Shown here piece by piece: positions 1 to 7,755 of a stretch of 64,000 nt of DNA. The stretch is taken from the NCBI GenBank assembly GCA_030657355.1, contig CP131056.1, positions 1,071,001 through 1,135,000 of the forward strand, in the 5' to 3' direction. Both the position numbers and the translations under genes were made by a program. The stretch comes from Radicibacter daui. GTDB lineage: Bacteria; Pseudomonadota; Alphaproteobacteria; Radicibacterales; Radicibacteraceae. Position 1 is the stretch's first letter. Every line of letters begins with the position of its first letter. The notes beneath the pieces are model-generated. The model was not told where the DNA came from. It did no database searches and saw nothing but the letters and a program-made list of their open reading frames with translations.

Positions 1-163
1 CCATCGGCAGGGCGGAGAGCAGCAGGTGATCGACGCCGGAGGCGATGCGGGTCGGGCGGAAGGTTGCCAGCGGGGTAAGTGACAGCCCGGCGAGCGCCAG
101 CAGGGCGATGGCACTGCCCAGCCGGTCCATTCCGGGTGCGGTTCTGAAAATCGGCGAGGCCAT
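1..163 (-). CDS. Betaine-type ABC transporter permease, N-terminal fragment (runs off left edge)
   Basis: Only the first 54 codons are inside the window; the gene continues to the left. The ATG at 163 is followed by a short polar leader and one hydrophobic segment (about residues 15-31), as expected for the first transmembrane helix of an OpuB/YehY-type permease. The frame itself is too short to name a family, so the call rests mainly on context: it lies 75 bases downstream of, and on the same strand as, an OsmF-type substrate-binding protein, which is the usual order for quaternary-amine importers. It would form the inner-membrane channel of that importer. The substrate is unknown; choline, glycine betaine and ergothioneine are all handled by this transporter class. 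Confidence 0.55.
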   Translation of the reverse strand, partial: MASPIFRTAPGMDRLGSAIALLALAGLSLTPLATFRPTRIASGVDHLLLSALPM

Positions 164-238
164 CGCGTGTTCCCGGGATCAGGGGGCCCCGGCGCCGCTT
201 CTGTCAGGCGGTGCCGGGGCTGATGCGGGGCGGGCGGC

Positions 239-1150
239 TTACTTGAGGAAGCCGTGCGAGGTCAGATAGTCCTTGGCAACGGCGGCGGCGGGTTCGCCCC
301 CCACCTGGATGCGGCCGTTCAGCTCCTGCAGGGTTACGAGATCAAAGCTCTCGAACACCGGCGCCAGCATGTCGGCGATCTGCGGGTACTGCTTCAGCAC
401 CTCTTCGCGGATGATCGGGGTCGGCAGGTAAACCGGCTGCACGCCCTTGTCGTCATCCAGCACGGTAAGGCCCGAGGGGGCGATGCCGCCATCGGTGCCA
501 TAGACCATGGCGGCGTTGGTGCCTTCATTCTGCTCGGCAGCGGCCTTGATGGTCGCTGCGGTATCGCCGCCGGAGAAGGTCAGCAGCTGATCGGAAGAAA
601 GCTGGAAGCCATAGGTCTTCTGGAAGGCGGGCAGGGCGCTTGCCGAATTCACGAACTCGGCGGACGCTGCGAGCTTCACCTTGCCGCCGCCGGAAACCCA
701 CTTGCCGAAATCGCTCATGGTCTTGAGGCCGTCGGCCTTGGCAACCTCGCTGCGTACGGCAATCGCCCAGGTGTTGTTGGCCGGGGCCGGCGTCAGCCAG
801 ACGATCTTGGCGCCGTCATAATCCAGCTTCTTGGCTTCTTCGTAGCCCTTGACGGCGTTGTTCCACACCGGCTCATCGGCCTTGTTGTAGAAGAAGGCGG
901 CGTTGCCGGTGTACTCGGGATAGATATCGATTTCGCCAGCGGTGATCGCCTTGCGCACCACGGGGGTGCCGCCCAGCTGGATGCGGTCCTGTGTCTTGAT
1001 GCCGCCCTGCTCGAGCACGAGCTTGATGACATTGCCGAGCAGGCTGCCTTCGGTATCGATCTTGGAGGAAACCACCACATCGGCGGCGGCGGGGCCCGCG
1101 GCGAGCGCGGCGGCGGTGGCAAAAGCCAGGGCCAGTTTACCCAGGGTCAT
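239..1150 (-). CDS. OsmF/OpuBC-type periplasmic substrate-binding protein
   Basis: A 303-residue periplasmic binding protein of the glycine betaine/choline/ergothioneine class (YehZ/OsmF-like). The ATG at 1150 is preceded by an AGGAGAG ribosome site; an in-frame codon at 1201 lacks one. Residues 1-23 form a Sec signal peptide ending PAAA before DVVVS. The mature protein has family hallmarks: SSKIDTEG near the start, GGTPVVRKAI, the EIDIYPEYTGN segment (about residue 75-90), and FSGGDTAAT with late Tyr/Gly-rich strands. It delivers substrate to the permease encoded immediately downstream. The MIO-less ammonia-lyase homologue lies just upstream on the same strand, which suggests the imported compound is a histidine betaine derivative such as ergothioneine rather than a plain osmolyte. 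Family assignment is firm; the ligand is inferred. Confidence 0.9.
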   Translation of the reverse strand: MTLGKLALAFATAAALAAGPAAADVVVSSKIDTEGSLLGNVIKLVLEQGGIKTQDRIQLGGTPVVRKAITAGEIDIYPEYTGNAAFFYNKADEPVWNNAVKGYEEAKKLDYDGAKIVWLTPAPANNTWAIAVRSEVAKADGLKTMSDFGKWVSGGGKVKLAASAEFVNSASALPAFQKTYGFQLSSDQLLTFSGGDTAATIKAAAEQNEGTNAAMVYGTDGGIAPSGLTVLDDDKGVQPVYLPTPIIREEVLKQYPQIADMLAPVFESFDLVTLQELNGRIQVGGEPAAAVAKDYLTSHGFLK

Positions 1151-1231
1151 GATTATCTCTCCTGCTGTTCGTTGGTGGCCTGCGGTTTTTGTCGGGTGCA
1201 AGCCTTATGTGTTGATTGGATTTGCAGATTT

Positions 1232-2788
1232 CTACTGCGCTGCCAGTTCAAGCGGCGGTACGGCGGCAAGGCCGAGCGCCTGGTCCAGCAGCGGCAGGGC
1301 AGTTGCGGCGAGCAGCGGGCCGGTGCCGGCCTGATTGCTGAAATCGACCGCCAGCGCCTCCAGTTCGGAGGAGAGCGAGCGGTCTTCGGTGGTCTGCGCC
1401 GCGATGAGCCGCACGCGCGCCCGCACAAGGCCCGCGGCGCCCTGTGGCACGGCCCCGCGCAGGTCCAGCGCCTGGGCGGCAAACAGGCCTTCCAGCGCCA
1501 TCATCATGGTGAGTGCCTGCGTCTGGGTTTCCAGCCGTTCCGCCAGCAGCGGAGCGAGCGAGCCCTCATCCTCGATACCGTCGGAAACGGTGATGGCGAG
1601 CGCCGAGACCGGCATCGTTTCCGCCATCACGCGGGCATAACAGTCACCGGCCAGCTTCAGCAGCGGGCCGAAGCCGGTGGCGCCGGAGGTCGGGTCGACC
1701 AGATTCATCGGCAAGCCGGCATGGCGGCCGTTGGCCAGCAGCACGAGGCGCGAAAGCGAGTTGCGCGCCACATGGGCAATCGCGGCGGCGGCCGATTGCA
1801 GCACCAGCGCCACATCCAGCGGCAGCGAGCCGCCATGGGTATAAAGCGCGCCATCCAGCACGGCGGGATTATCGTCGCAGCGTGCCGTTGCCCGCTCCAG
1901 CGTGCGAAGGCCGCTTGCCAGCACTTCCAGCACCGAGCCGAACACCTGCGCCAGCATGCGGAAGCTGAGGGGATCCTGAACACGCGTTGCCTGCGGCCAG
2001 CCGCCGGAATTGTACGCGGCGACCAGTGCGGCCCCCACCTCTGCCTCGGCCGGCGATCCCATGATGGCGGCCTGCCAGGGGGCGGGGGAACAGCCATGGC
2101 CGGCGGCAGTGGCTGCCGCGGTCGTCAGCATGGCGCGCACCTGCAAGGCAGCGCCGGAAAGCGCCTTGATGCCCGAGGCCAGCGCCGTTGCATTGCTGCT
2201 AAGGCTCACCATGGCGTCCTTGGGCTTCATGTCGAGCGCCGTCAGCCCGGCCCGCTCCAGCGCCTCGGCGGCGCTCATGCGCTCTTCGCCGTAAAAGGCC
2301 TCGCCCTCGCCGGCGAGCACCGAGCCGATCTGGGCCATGAGGCCGATATCGGCGCAGCCGATGGAGCCCATCGAGCGCACTACGGGCACCACGGGGCTTG
2401 CCAGCATGGCGATGCAGGCGGCAACGAACTCCGGGCTGCAGCCGGCATGGCCGGTAAGTGCGGTGTTGGTGCGGATGGCAAGGGCCATGCGCACCACCAG
2501 CGGCGGCAGCGCCGGCCCGGCGCCGAAATGGTGGGCGCGCTTCAGCGCGCGGCTGAAGGCACCGAACGTGTCCTCGGCGACAATGCGCTCCTTGAGCGCG
2601 CCGACACCGGTGGTGATGCCATAGGCGATATCGCCATGCTCCACCGCCGCATCCACCACCTTGCGCGCTTCCGCCACCCGTTCCATCGCCACCGGGCAGG
2701 CCGCCACCGCACGGGCCCCGCGCCCGATATCGAGCAGCAGGGGCAGGGGGATGGGGGCGCCGTCGAGCAAATGGATGGGGAGCGTCAT
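1232..2788 (-). CDS. MIO-less histidine/aromatic ammonia-lyase homologue, candidate ergothionase
   Basis: A 518-residue protein (ATG at 2788; an in-frame ATG at 2830 would add 14 residues) with the histidine ammonia-lyase fold. Family blocks are present: YGITTGVG (about 56-63), TNTALTGHAG, the PKD..SLSSNAT block and RVQDP.SFR. The tripeptide that normally cyclises to the MIO electrophile (ASG in the GSVGASGD block) is replaced: here the block reads GSIGCADIG, with CAD at about 145-147. The Tyr of the canonical QDPYS motif is Leu. A conventional MIO-dependent deamination is therefore unlikely. Ergothionase, which eliminates trimethylamine from ergothioneine, belongs to this fold without MIO. 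Together with the adjacent betaine-type importer this is my preferred call, as inference. Another MIO-independent lyase or a non-catalytic relative is possible. Confidence 0.72.
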   Translation of the reverse strand: MTLPIHLLDGAPIPLPLLLDIGRGARAVAACPVAMERVAEARKVVDAAVEHGDIAYGITTGVGALKERIVAEDTFGAFSRALKRAHHFGAGPALPPLVVRMALAIRTNTALTGHAGCSPEFVAACIAMLASPVVPVVRSMGSIGCADIGLMAQIGSVLAGEGEAFYGEERMSAAEALERAGLTALDMKPKDAMVSLSSNATALASGIKALSGAALQVRAMLTTAAATAAGHGCSPAPWQAAIMGSPAEAEVGAALVAAYNSGGWPQATRVQDPLSFRMLAQVFGSVLEVLASGLRTLERATARCDDNPAVLDGALYTHGGSLPLDVALVLQSAAAAIAHVARNSLSRLVLLANGRHAGLPMNLVDPTSGATGFGPLLKLAGDCYARVMAETMPVSALAITVSDGIEDEGSLAPLLAERLETQTQALTMMMALEGLFAAQALDLRGAVPQGAAGLVRARVRLIAAQTTEDRSLSSELEALAVDFSNQAGTGPLLAATALPLLDQALGLAAVPPLELAAQ

Positions 2789-2960
2789 GACCGTCTTTGG
2801 GGGAAGGAGGGGCTGTCGCGAACCTGTCATTCAAGACCCTAGAACAAGCTGCCTCCTGCAAACATATCCCATATCTTGAACAGCTGATGCGAATTGCCGT
2901 AACCTGCCTGCCGATTGGGCAGCCGGACCATCCGGCGGGCAACGGGAAAGGTACCGGCTT

Positions 2961-4190
2961 CTGGACAGCGCAACGCTCATCATTGCCCTTGCCGCCCTGG
3001 AGGCGGGGGCCGTACGCCCCGCCGCACGCCAGCTTGAGCGTGCACCCTCCAGCGTTGCGGCTGCGCTCGACCGGCTGGAGCAACAGCTTGCGGTACCGCT
3101 GCTGCACCGGGCCGGCGGGGGGCTGGCCCTCAGCGTCAGTGCCGAGGCACTGCTGCCGCGCCTGCGCCAGCTTTGCGACGGGCTTGCGCCTCTTGCCGGC
3201 CTTGGCCAAAGCAGGGCGGCCGAAGACAGTCTTGCGGCGCAGCGCTGGCTGGCCGCCAACCCGGTGCGGCTGCGGGCCCTGCGGCGCTTCGCCCGGGTGG
3301 TGCGTACCGGCTCCATCCGCCGCGCGGCGCGCGATATCGGCATCGGCCAGCCCCAGCTCACCCGGCAGATGCGGGATCTTGAACAGGCGCTCGGCTGCGT
3401 CCTCATGGAGCGGGGCGCCGCCGGCATCGAGCCGACACCGGAAGGGCGGCTGCTCTACGACATTGCAGTAGAGAGTGAGCGGCTATGGGGCGATCTCACA
3501 GCAACCTCCGCCCGCCGCTTCGTGCGCGAACTCAAGACCGTTCGGCTCGGCTCCATCATTCCGCTGGCCCATGAAGGGCGGCTGGCCCGGCTGCTTGCCA
3601 CGCTCGTCTCCCACTGGGCGCCGCGCGACGAGCACCGGCTTTTCCTCTCCAGCTCCACGGCGGACGACCTGCTGGCCGGGCTCAAGGCCGGGCGCTTCGA
3701 CGCTGTGCTGGTGGATGTCGACATGCTGCCCGACAGTTTCGAACACAAGGACATCATGACCTCCGAGCTGGCGCTGGTCGGGGCGCCCGACAGCAGCGTC
3801 GATGGCGCAGAGGAGGGCGGCGACGGGCCGCCGCCCCTCGAAAGCTGGCTCAAGGAGCGGCGCTTTGCCCTGCCAAGCGACCGCACCGGCCTGCGCCACC
3901 GGATCCGCGCCCTGATGGAAGCCGGCGGGCTCGATGGCCGCAGGCTGGACGACGCGCTGGAGATCGACAGCGTCGCCGTCATCCTGCGCCTTGTCATCGA
4001 ACACGGCTTTGCATCAGTCCTGCCACTCGATGCCGTGCGGGCACTCTCCACGCCCCTGCTGCTGCGCCCGCTCGGGCCCGGCAGCCATATCTCCTACCGG
4101 CTTGTCTGGCTGCCCACCCACGCCTCGCGCCTTGCCGCCAGCGCCATCGAGGCGGCTTTCCTGCGGCTGTCGGCGCCCGGCCCCGTCTAG
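2961..4190 (+). CDS. LysR-family regulator with two tandem DNA-binding domains, non-canonical start
   Basis: The reading frame is open from 2880 to the stop at 4190. It encodes a first LysR-type winged helix (about residues 1-65; AARQLERAPSSVAAALDRLE, HRAGGGLALS), a linker, then a second one (about 100-165; GSIRRAARDIGIGQPQLTRQ, RDLEQALG) and a LysR effector domain to residue 409. There is no ATG, GTG or TTG in frame before 3264, which would drop the first HTH. The best start is CTG at 2961, preceded by a GGGAAAGG ribosome site. A conventional GTG start at 3264 would give a 308-residue protein with one HTH. A sequencing error or a frameshifted start cannot be excluded. The gene is divergent from the MIO-less lyase and probably controls it and the importer. 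Confidence 0.75.
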   Translation: MDSATLIIALAALEAGAVRPAARQLERAPSSVAAALDRLEQQLAVPLLHRAGGGLALSVSAEALLPRLRQLCDGLAPLAGLGQSRAAEDSLAAQRWLAANPVRLRALRRFARVVRTGSIRRAARDIGIGQPQLTRQMRDLEQALGCVLMERGAAGIEPTPEGRLLYDIAVESERLWGDLTATSARRFVRELKTVRLGSIIPLAHEGRLARLLATLVSHWAPRDEHRLFLSSSTADDLLAGLKAGRFDAVLVDVDMLPDSFEHKDIMTSELALVGAPDSSVDGAEEGGDGPPPLESWLKERRFALPSDRTGLRHRIRALMEAGGLDGRRLDDALEIDSVAVILRLVIEHGFASVLPLDAVRALSTPLLLRPLGPGSHISYRLVWLPTHASRLAASAIEAAFLRLSAPGPV

Positions 4191-4209
4191 AATGTCTGGG
4201 GTCCCAAAA

Positions 4210-4247
4210 CAAAAGCCCCGCTTCCGGTGCCGGAAGCAGGGCTTTTG
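4210..4247. terminator. Bidirectional terminator between the LysR gene and minE
   Basis: An 18-bp stem with one mismatch and a two-base loop lies between two convergent genes. CAAAAGCCC on the left pairs with GGGCTTTTG on the right, so both directions end in a T-rich arm. Confidence 0.85.
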
Positions 4248-4272
4248 TCATTCTGGCTGTGAGGCTCTGGCC

Positions 4273-4530
4273 TCAGCCCTTCTGCTGGAACTCGATATTG
4301 ATTTCCAGCATCGAGGTGGCGGCGGAGCTTTCCAGCTGCACGTTGATCTGCTCGTCGCTGATCTCGACATATTTGGCGACGACCTGGAGGATGTCGCGCT
4401 TGAGATCAGGCAGAAAGTCCGGGCCGCCGCCGCGCGAGCGCTCATGCGCCAGCACGATCTGCAGCCGCTCCTTGGCAATGGAAGCGCTCTGCGGTTCTTT
4501 CTTGCGGAAGAGAACGTCAAAAATGCTCAT
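4273..4530 (-). CDS. minE: Cell division topological specificity factor MinE
   Basis: An 85-residue MinE. The N-terminal half has the anti-MinCD/MinD-binding segment (ASIAKERLQIVLAHERS, about residues 16-32) and the C-terminal half the dimerising topological-specificity domain that ends in the QLESS...LEINIEF strand. MinE stimulates the MinD ATPase at the membrane and drives pole-to-pole oscillation of MinCD, which keeps the division inhibitor away from midcell. The ATG overlaps the minD stop by one base (TCAT on the plus strand at 4530), so it is translationally coupled as the last gene of minCDE. Length and sequence are typical. Confidence 0.97.
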   Translation of the reverse strand: MSIFDVLFRKKEPQSASIAKERLQIVLAHERSRGGGPDFLPDLKRDILQVVAKYVEISDEQINVQLESSAATSMLEINIEFQQKG

Positions 4531-5354
4531 CAGCCACCTCCAAAGAGCCGGCTCAGCAGGCCCTTGCGTTCGGCCTTGAGGAAGCGCAGCTCGCGCTCTT
4601 CACCAAGGAAGCGGGCAACCGCGTCCTGATAGGCCTGACCGGCGATGGATTCCGGCGCCAGCACCACCGGCTGGCCGAGGTTGGAGGCGGTCAGCACCGT
4701 CTCCGATTCCGGAATGACGCCGATCATCTTGACGGCGAGGATCTCCTGCACGTCCTGCAGCGTCAGCATCTCGCCGCGCTCCACGCGGCCCGCATCGTAG
4801 CGGGTCACCAGCAGATGTTCCTTGATCGGCGCATCGCCCCGTTCGGCGCGGCGCGATTTGGACTGCATGATGCCGAGGATACGGTCGCTGTCGCGCACGG
4901 AAGAAACTTCCGGGTTCGTCACCACCACCGCGGCGTCGGCATAATAGAGCGCAGCCAGTGCGCCATGCTCGATACCGGCGGGGCTGTCGCAGACGATGTA
5001 GTCGAACTCCTGCTTGAGTTCGTCGATCACCCGGCCGACGCCCTCGAGGTTGAGCGCGTCCTTGTCCTTGGTCTGCGAGGTCGGAAGGATGAAGAGCCCG
5101 TCGACCCGCTTGTCCTTGATCAGCGCCTGCTTGATCGAGGCGTCGCCATTGATGACGTTGATCAGGTCATAAACCACCCGCCGCTCGCACCCCATGATGA
5201 GGTCGAGATTGCGCAGGCCGACATCGAAATCGATGACAACGGTTTTGTAGCCCCGAAGGGCAAGTCCGGTTGCGAAGGACGCGCTGGAAGTGGTTTTTCC
5301 CACGCCGCCCTTGCCGGAGGTAACGGTAACGACCGTAGCCAAGAGCGTCTCCAC
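4530..5354 (-). CDS. minD: Septum site-determining ATPase MinD
   Basis: A 274-residue deviant-Walker ATPase. Residues 14-22 are the GKGGVGKTT P-loop with signature Lys15; DFDVGLRNLD follows near residue 42 and CDSPAGIE near residue 120. The last residues (RFLKAERKGLLSRLFGGG) form the basic amphipathic helix that anchors ATP-bound MinD to the inner membrane. MinD recruits MinC to block FtsZ assembly and is released by MinE. It sits between minC (127-base gap) and minE (overlapping). The first residues METLLAT are slightly longer than in many MinD proteins, but no better start is visible. Confidence 0.97.
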   Translation of the reverse strand: METLLATVVTVTSGKGGVGKTTSSASFATGLALRGYKTVVIDFDVGLRNLDLIMGCERRVVYDLINVINGDASIKQALIKDKRVDGLFILPTSQTKDKDALNLEGVGRVIDELKQEFDYIVCDSPAGIEHGALAALYYADAAVVVTNPEVSSVRDSDRILGIMQSKSRRAERGDAPIKEHLLVTRYDAGRVERGEMLTLQDVQEILAVKMIGVIPESETVLTASNLGQPVVLAPESIAGQAYQDAVARFLGEERELRFLKAERKGLLSRLFGGG

Positions 5355-5481
5355 TCTTTCAGATGATAAAGGGTTTGGGCTCTAGCCCCGCTGCCCGGAT
5401 CCCCGGCTGCCCAAGGCCCCCCGGCCAAGTGGCATAAACCGTCATGAACCCCGGATATAGGGCTCTTATTTGTCGAATAGA

Positions 5482-6165
5482 CTAAATCTTGTCGATAATC
5501 AACCGCTCACCCTCAAGATGGATCTGCACCATCTGCTGCTGGTAAGCGCCGTCGATCTGGTCGGCGGTGATGTAGTTTCCGGCAACGCTGACCAGTTCGG
5601 CCTCAAGGCTGCGGCAGAAGATGCGTGCCGCGCCGTCGCCCATGGCGCCGGCAAGCGCACGTCCGCGCAGCGTGCCATAAACATGAATGTTGCCGTCGGC
5701 GATCACCTCGGCCCCGGCACCGACGGAAGAGAGCACCACAAGGTCGGCGCCCTGGGCGTAGACCTGTGTGCCGCCGCGCACCGGGGTGGAGACGATCTTG
5801 GTCCGGGTCGCCGCGCGCTGGCCGCTGGCGCTTTCCACCGGTTTGCGGTTGCTCTGCGCCGCACCGACGCTCGGCATGTTCTGGCCGCGGAAAAGCTGCT
5901 GCTGTTCGGGCGTGCCGCCCACGGTGCCGATGGGGAAGAGCTTGTAGTGCCGGAGGATCCCGACCAGATGCGTTACCTGCGAGCCGGAGCGCAGCGTCGT
6001 TGCCTCATCGATATCCAGCACCACACCCTGGCCGACAAAGAATTGCGGGTTGGTGCCGATATGCTGCTCGAGATAGCCGGGCAGGCTCTCCTGGAAATCG
6101 TACGGCACCTTGAGGGTCAGCAGCGTAAACAGCGATCCTTGCAAGGACGGAGGGGACTGGCTCAT
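5482..6165 (-). CDS. minC: Septum site-determining protein MinC
   Basis: A 227-residue MinC. The N-terminal domain (about 1-105) corresponds to the FtsZ-antagonising part and contains the QESLPGYLEQ...NPQFF region. A short Gln/Ser linker leads to the C-terminal right-handed beta-helix domain (about 120-205) with the signature run around RGGTQVYAQGADLVVL, GNIHVYGTLRGRALAG and ARIFCRSLEAELVSV. That domain binds MinD and dimerises. It is the first gene of the minCDE operon; the 127 bases to minD are slightly longer than usual but show no terminator. Confidence 0.96.
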   Translation of the reverse strand: MSQSPPSLQGSLFTLLTLKVPYDFQESLPGYLEQHIGTNPQFFVGQGVVLDIDEATTLRSGSQVTHLVGILRHYKLFPIGTVGGTPEQQQLFRGQNMPSVGAAQSNRKPVESASGQRAATRTKIVSTPVRGGTQVYAQGADLVVLSSVGAGAEVIADGNIHVYGTLRGRALAGAMGDGAARIFCRSLEAELVSVAGNYITADQIDGAYQQQMVQIHLEGERLIIDKI

Positions 6166-6235
6166 GGGCGGTCGGTGCCATCATTTCTTGGCAAGCATGG
6201 GGCGCACGAACCGGCCTTGCCGCTTGCGGGTTGGT

Positions 6236-6258
6236 CGGGGCTGGAATAACCAGCCCCG
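6236..6258. other. Inverted repeat upstream of minC
   Basis: A perfect 9-bp inverted repeat (CGGGGCTGG ... CCAGCCCCG) with a five-base loop lies about 70 bases upstream of the minC start. It has no T-tract on either side, so it is not a clear terminator. It could be a 5-prime-UTR structure of the min transcript. Confidence 0.5.
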
Positions 6259-6408
6259 CCGCGCTTGGCAAGGATATCTCCCGTCAGAAAACCGGCCACA
6301 CTGCCGCAAGGCGCCGGGCCTTGCGGAGCGGGGGAGATGAAGAGCGGATCAGGGGCGGGGCCCCGGGGAAGTTCTGCCGCCCCGGGATAACGCGCCGGTG
6401 CCTGATGC

Positions 6409-6762
6409 TCAGGCCGTCTTGCTTTCGCCCGGCTTGGCAGCCACGAGCTTGGCGGTTGCCGGCTTGCGCGCGGCGGGCTTGGCCGCTTTCGGCGTCTTGG
6501 GGGTGGAAGTGCCTTCCGCCACCAGCTTGCCGTTCGGGGCCTTCGGTGCGGCCACCTTGGCTGCCTTCGGCGCCTTTGCGGCAGCCGGGGCCTTGGCCTT
6601 CGGAGCAGCCTTGGCTGCCTTTGCCGGGGCGGCCACCGGCACGGCGGCTGTGGTCTTCATTTCCTTCTCTGCCGCCAGCCAGAATTCCTGTTCGCGGCCG
6701 TGCGGCCTGCCGGCCTCGACCCACAGGTAATAGGCACGCTCCTTGATATTTTGCTCCGGCAT
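6409..6762 (-). CDS. DUF2934 protein with Lys/Ala/Pro-rich tail
   Basis: A 117-residue protein. The ATG at 6762 is served by an AGGAGG site eight bases upstream. Residues about 5-35 match the small DUF2934 domain (IKERAYYLWVEAGRPHGRE...FWLAAEKEM), whose function is unknown. The rest is a low-complexity tail built from AKA, PKA and AAPK units with few acidic residues, strongly basic and resembling the tails of histone-H1-like or other nucleic-acid-binding proteins. No signal peptide or membrane segment is present, so a cytoplasmic or nucleoid location is likely. It stands alone, 243 bases from minC. DUF2934 assignment is by reading; DNA binding is inference from charge. Confidence 0.85.
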   Translation of the reverse strand: MPEQNIKERAYYLWVEAGRPHGREQEFWLAAEKEMKTTAAVPVAAPAKAAKAAPKAKAPAAAKAPKAAKVAAPKAPNGKLVAEGTSTPKTPKAAKPAARKPATAKLVAAKPGESKTA

Positions 6763-7404
6763 CAACAGGGCCTCCTGACGGCGTGAAATGAGCTTGTCGA
6801 AAGGTGTTTAATCTCGGGCGGGCGCCGGTTGCCTTGCCTCGTTCCGCGAGAGCCCGGAGCTGCCTTGCCTGAAACGCGGCGGCAGGCAGGGAAGTTCACC
6901 GGGAAGTTCAGCTGTCGGCCGGACGATTTGGCCGGCAACAGCGGGCGGCACAGGGCGGGGCACCGGGCAGGTAAGCTACTGACTTACGGTAACCCTTTGG
7001 CGCTCTCAGGCAAAGACGCGTTTGTGCAGTGCAGCACCCGAAGCCCCAGAAAAATGCATCCTGCCGTATGTTGGTGCCGGATCGGGCAAGATTGCCGCAG
7101 CCTTGGGTCGCTACGGGCGATCGGTCTGACAGGGGGGGGCTGACAATCATGTCCTCTTCCCAACGCCTGTCTCCGGGCGACTGGAGTCGCAGTTGCGACG
7201 CGCGGGGCGAGGCCTCCTGCGGAGCCCGGACCTAGCCCTTCGGCGCAGGGCAGGGGGCAGGTCTCCACATCCCCCCGCATAGGGTCGTTAGTAACAAAGT
7301 TGCCATATGTGTGATCTTTTTAACACTTCGACCCTGTTTTGCTTTAACATAATGAAGCGGGGGTTGGTTTTTCGATAAAGCGTCCCTACCTTGATAATTG
7401 TGGA

Positions 7405-7552
7405 CGTGACGTTTCCGTTCACGCTTCGCCGGTGTGATCCAGCGCCTCTGCTCATCTTGGTCGGCAGGTGGCGCCACAGGCGGCGAGATCATCTTATTTG
7501 CCTCCCTGTTCGACTTGCCGCTCGGCCCCGCCGGGCGGCTTTCTTTTTGTTT
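7405..7552 (+). ncRNA. Candidate small RNA ending at an intrinsic terminator
   Basis: A GATAAT element (7393-7398) in an AT-rich patch could be the -10 box of a transcript that starts near 7405 and ends at a strong intrinsic terminator (7517-7552). No -35 box fits well and no open frame in the interval looks coding. I do not recognise the RNA family: the conserved SRP RNA core is not visible and the 6S RNA is encoded elsewhere in the window. The boundaries are inferred. Confidence 0.35.
7517..7552 (+). terminator. Intrinsic terminator
   Basis: GCCGCTCGG and CCGGGCGGC form a 9-bp stem with one G-U pair and a five-base loop (7517-7539), followed by TTTCTTTTTGTTT. The orientation is plus. No protein gene ends just upstream, so it probably closes a small RNA. 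Confidence 0.75.
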
Positions 7553-7644
7553 GTGCCTGCCAGCCCGGCCTGCGGCGAAAGTACCGGCCAATGGCTCCCC
7601 TGGGCGCTGTAACAAAATTCTAATATGCCGCACCCTTCTGTGGC

Positions 7645-7674
7645 TTGACGCACGGGCGGCGAGCGGCATAGGCT
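7645..7674 (+). promoter_or_regulatory. Candidate promoter of a short RNA
   Basis: TTGACG at 7645-7650 is a good -35 box. TAGGCT at 7669-7674, 18 bases later, is a weak -10 box (TAnnnT). Transcription would start near 7681, just before a compact hairpin and a terminator. Confidence 0.4.
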
Positions 7675-7679
7675 GCAAC

Positions 7680-7755
7680 CTCGCGAAAGCGCGAGTTGAA
7701 CAGGGCTGGCAAAAAATAAAGGGGGGCGCCGAAAAGGCAGCCCCCCAATTTGTTT
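7680..7755 (+). ncRNA. Candidate ~75-nt small RNA with two hairpins
   Basis: Behind the candidate promoter lies a six-base-pair hairpin (CTCGCG/CGCGAG, 7680-7695, loop AAAG). A single-stranded A-rich linker (about 7710-7720) follows, then a GC-rich hairpin (GGGGGGC/GCCCCCC, 7721-7746) and a T-rich tail. This is the layout of a trans-acting small RNA with an unpaired A-rich region. No reading frame of note overlaps it. Alternatively it could be the leader of the MFS gene at 8077 with a terminating attenuator. Confidence 0.4.
7721..7755 (+). terminator. Intrinsic terminator upstream of the MFS gene
   Basis: The arms GGGGGGC and GCCCCCC (7721-7746, with an inner CC/GG pair) are followed by AATTTGTTTT. 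It is oriented plus, about 320 bases before the MFS start. Confidence 0.6.

Noticed and set aside
254..2842. A long open frame on the plus strand (over 860 codons) opposite the binding protein and the lyase.
   Set aside because: It is the antisense of two well-supported genes and lacks recognisable domains; GC-rich sequence leaves such frames open.
7000..7025. CTCTCAGGCAAAG resembles the 3-prime part of a glycine riboswitch.
   Set aside because: The matching upstream core (GCCGAAGG type) and a downstream glycine gene are absent; the resemblance is short.
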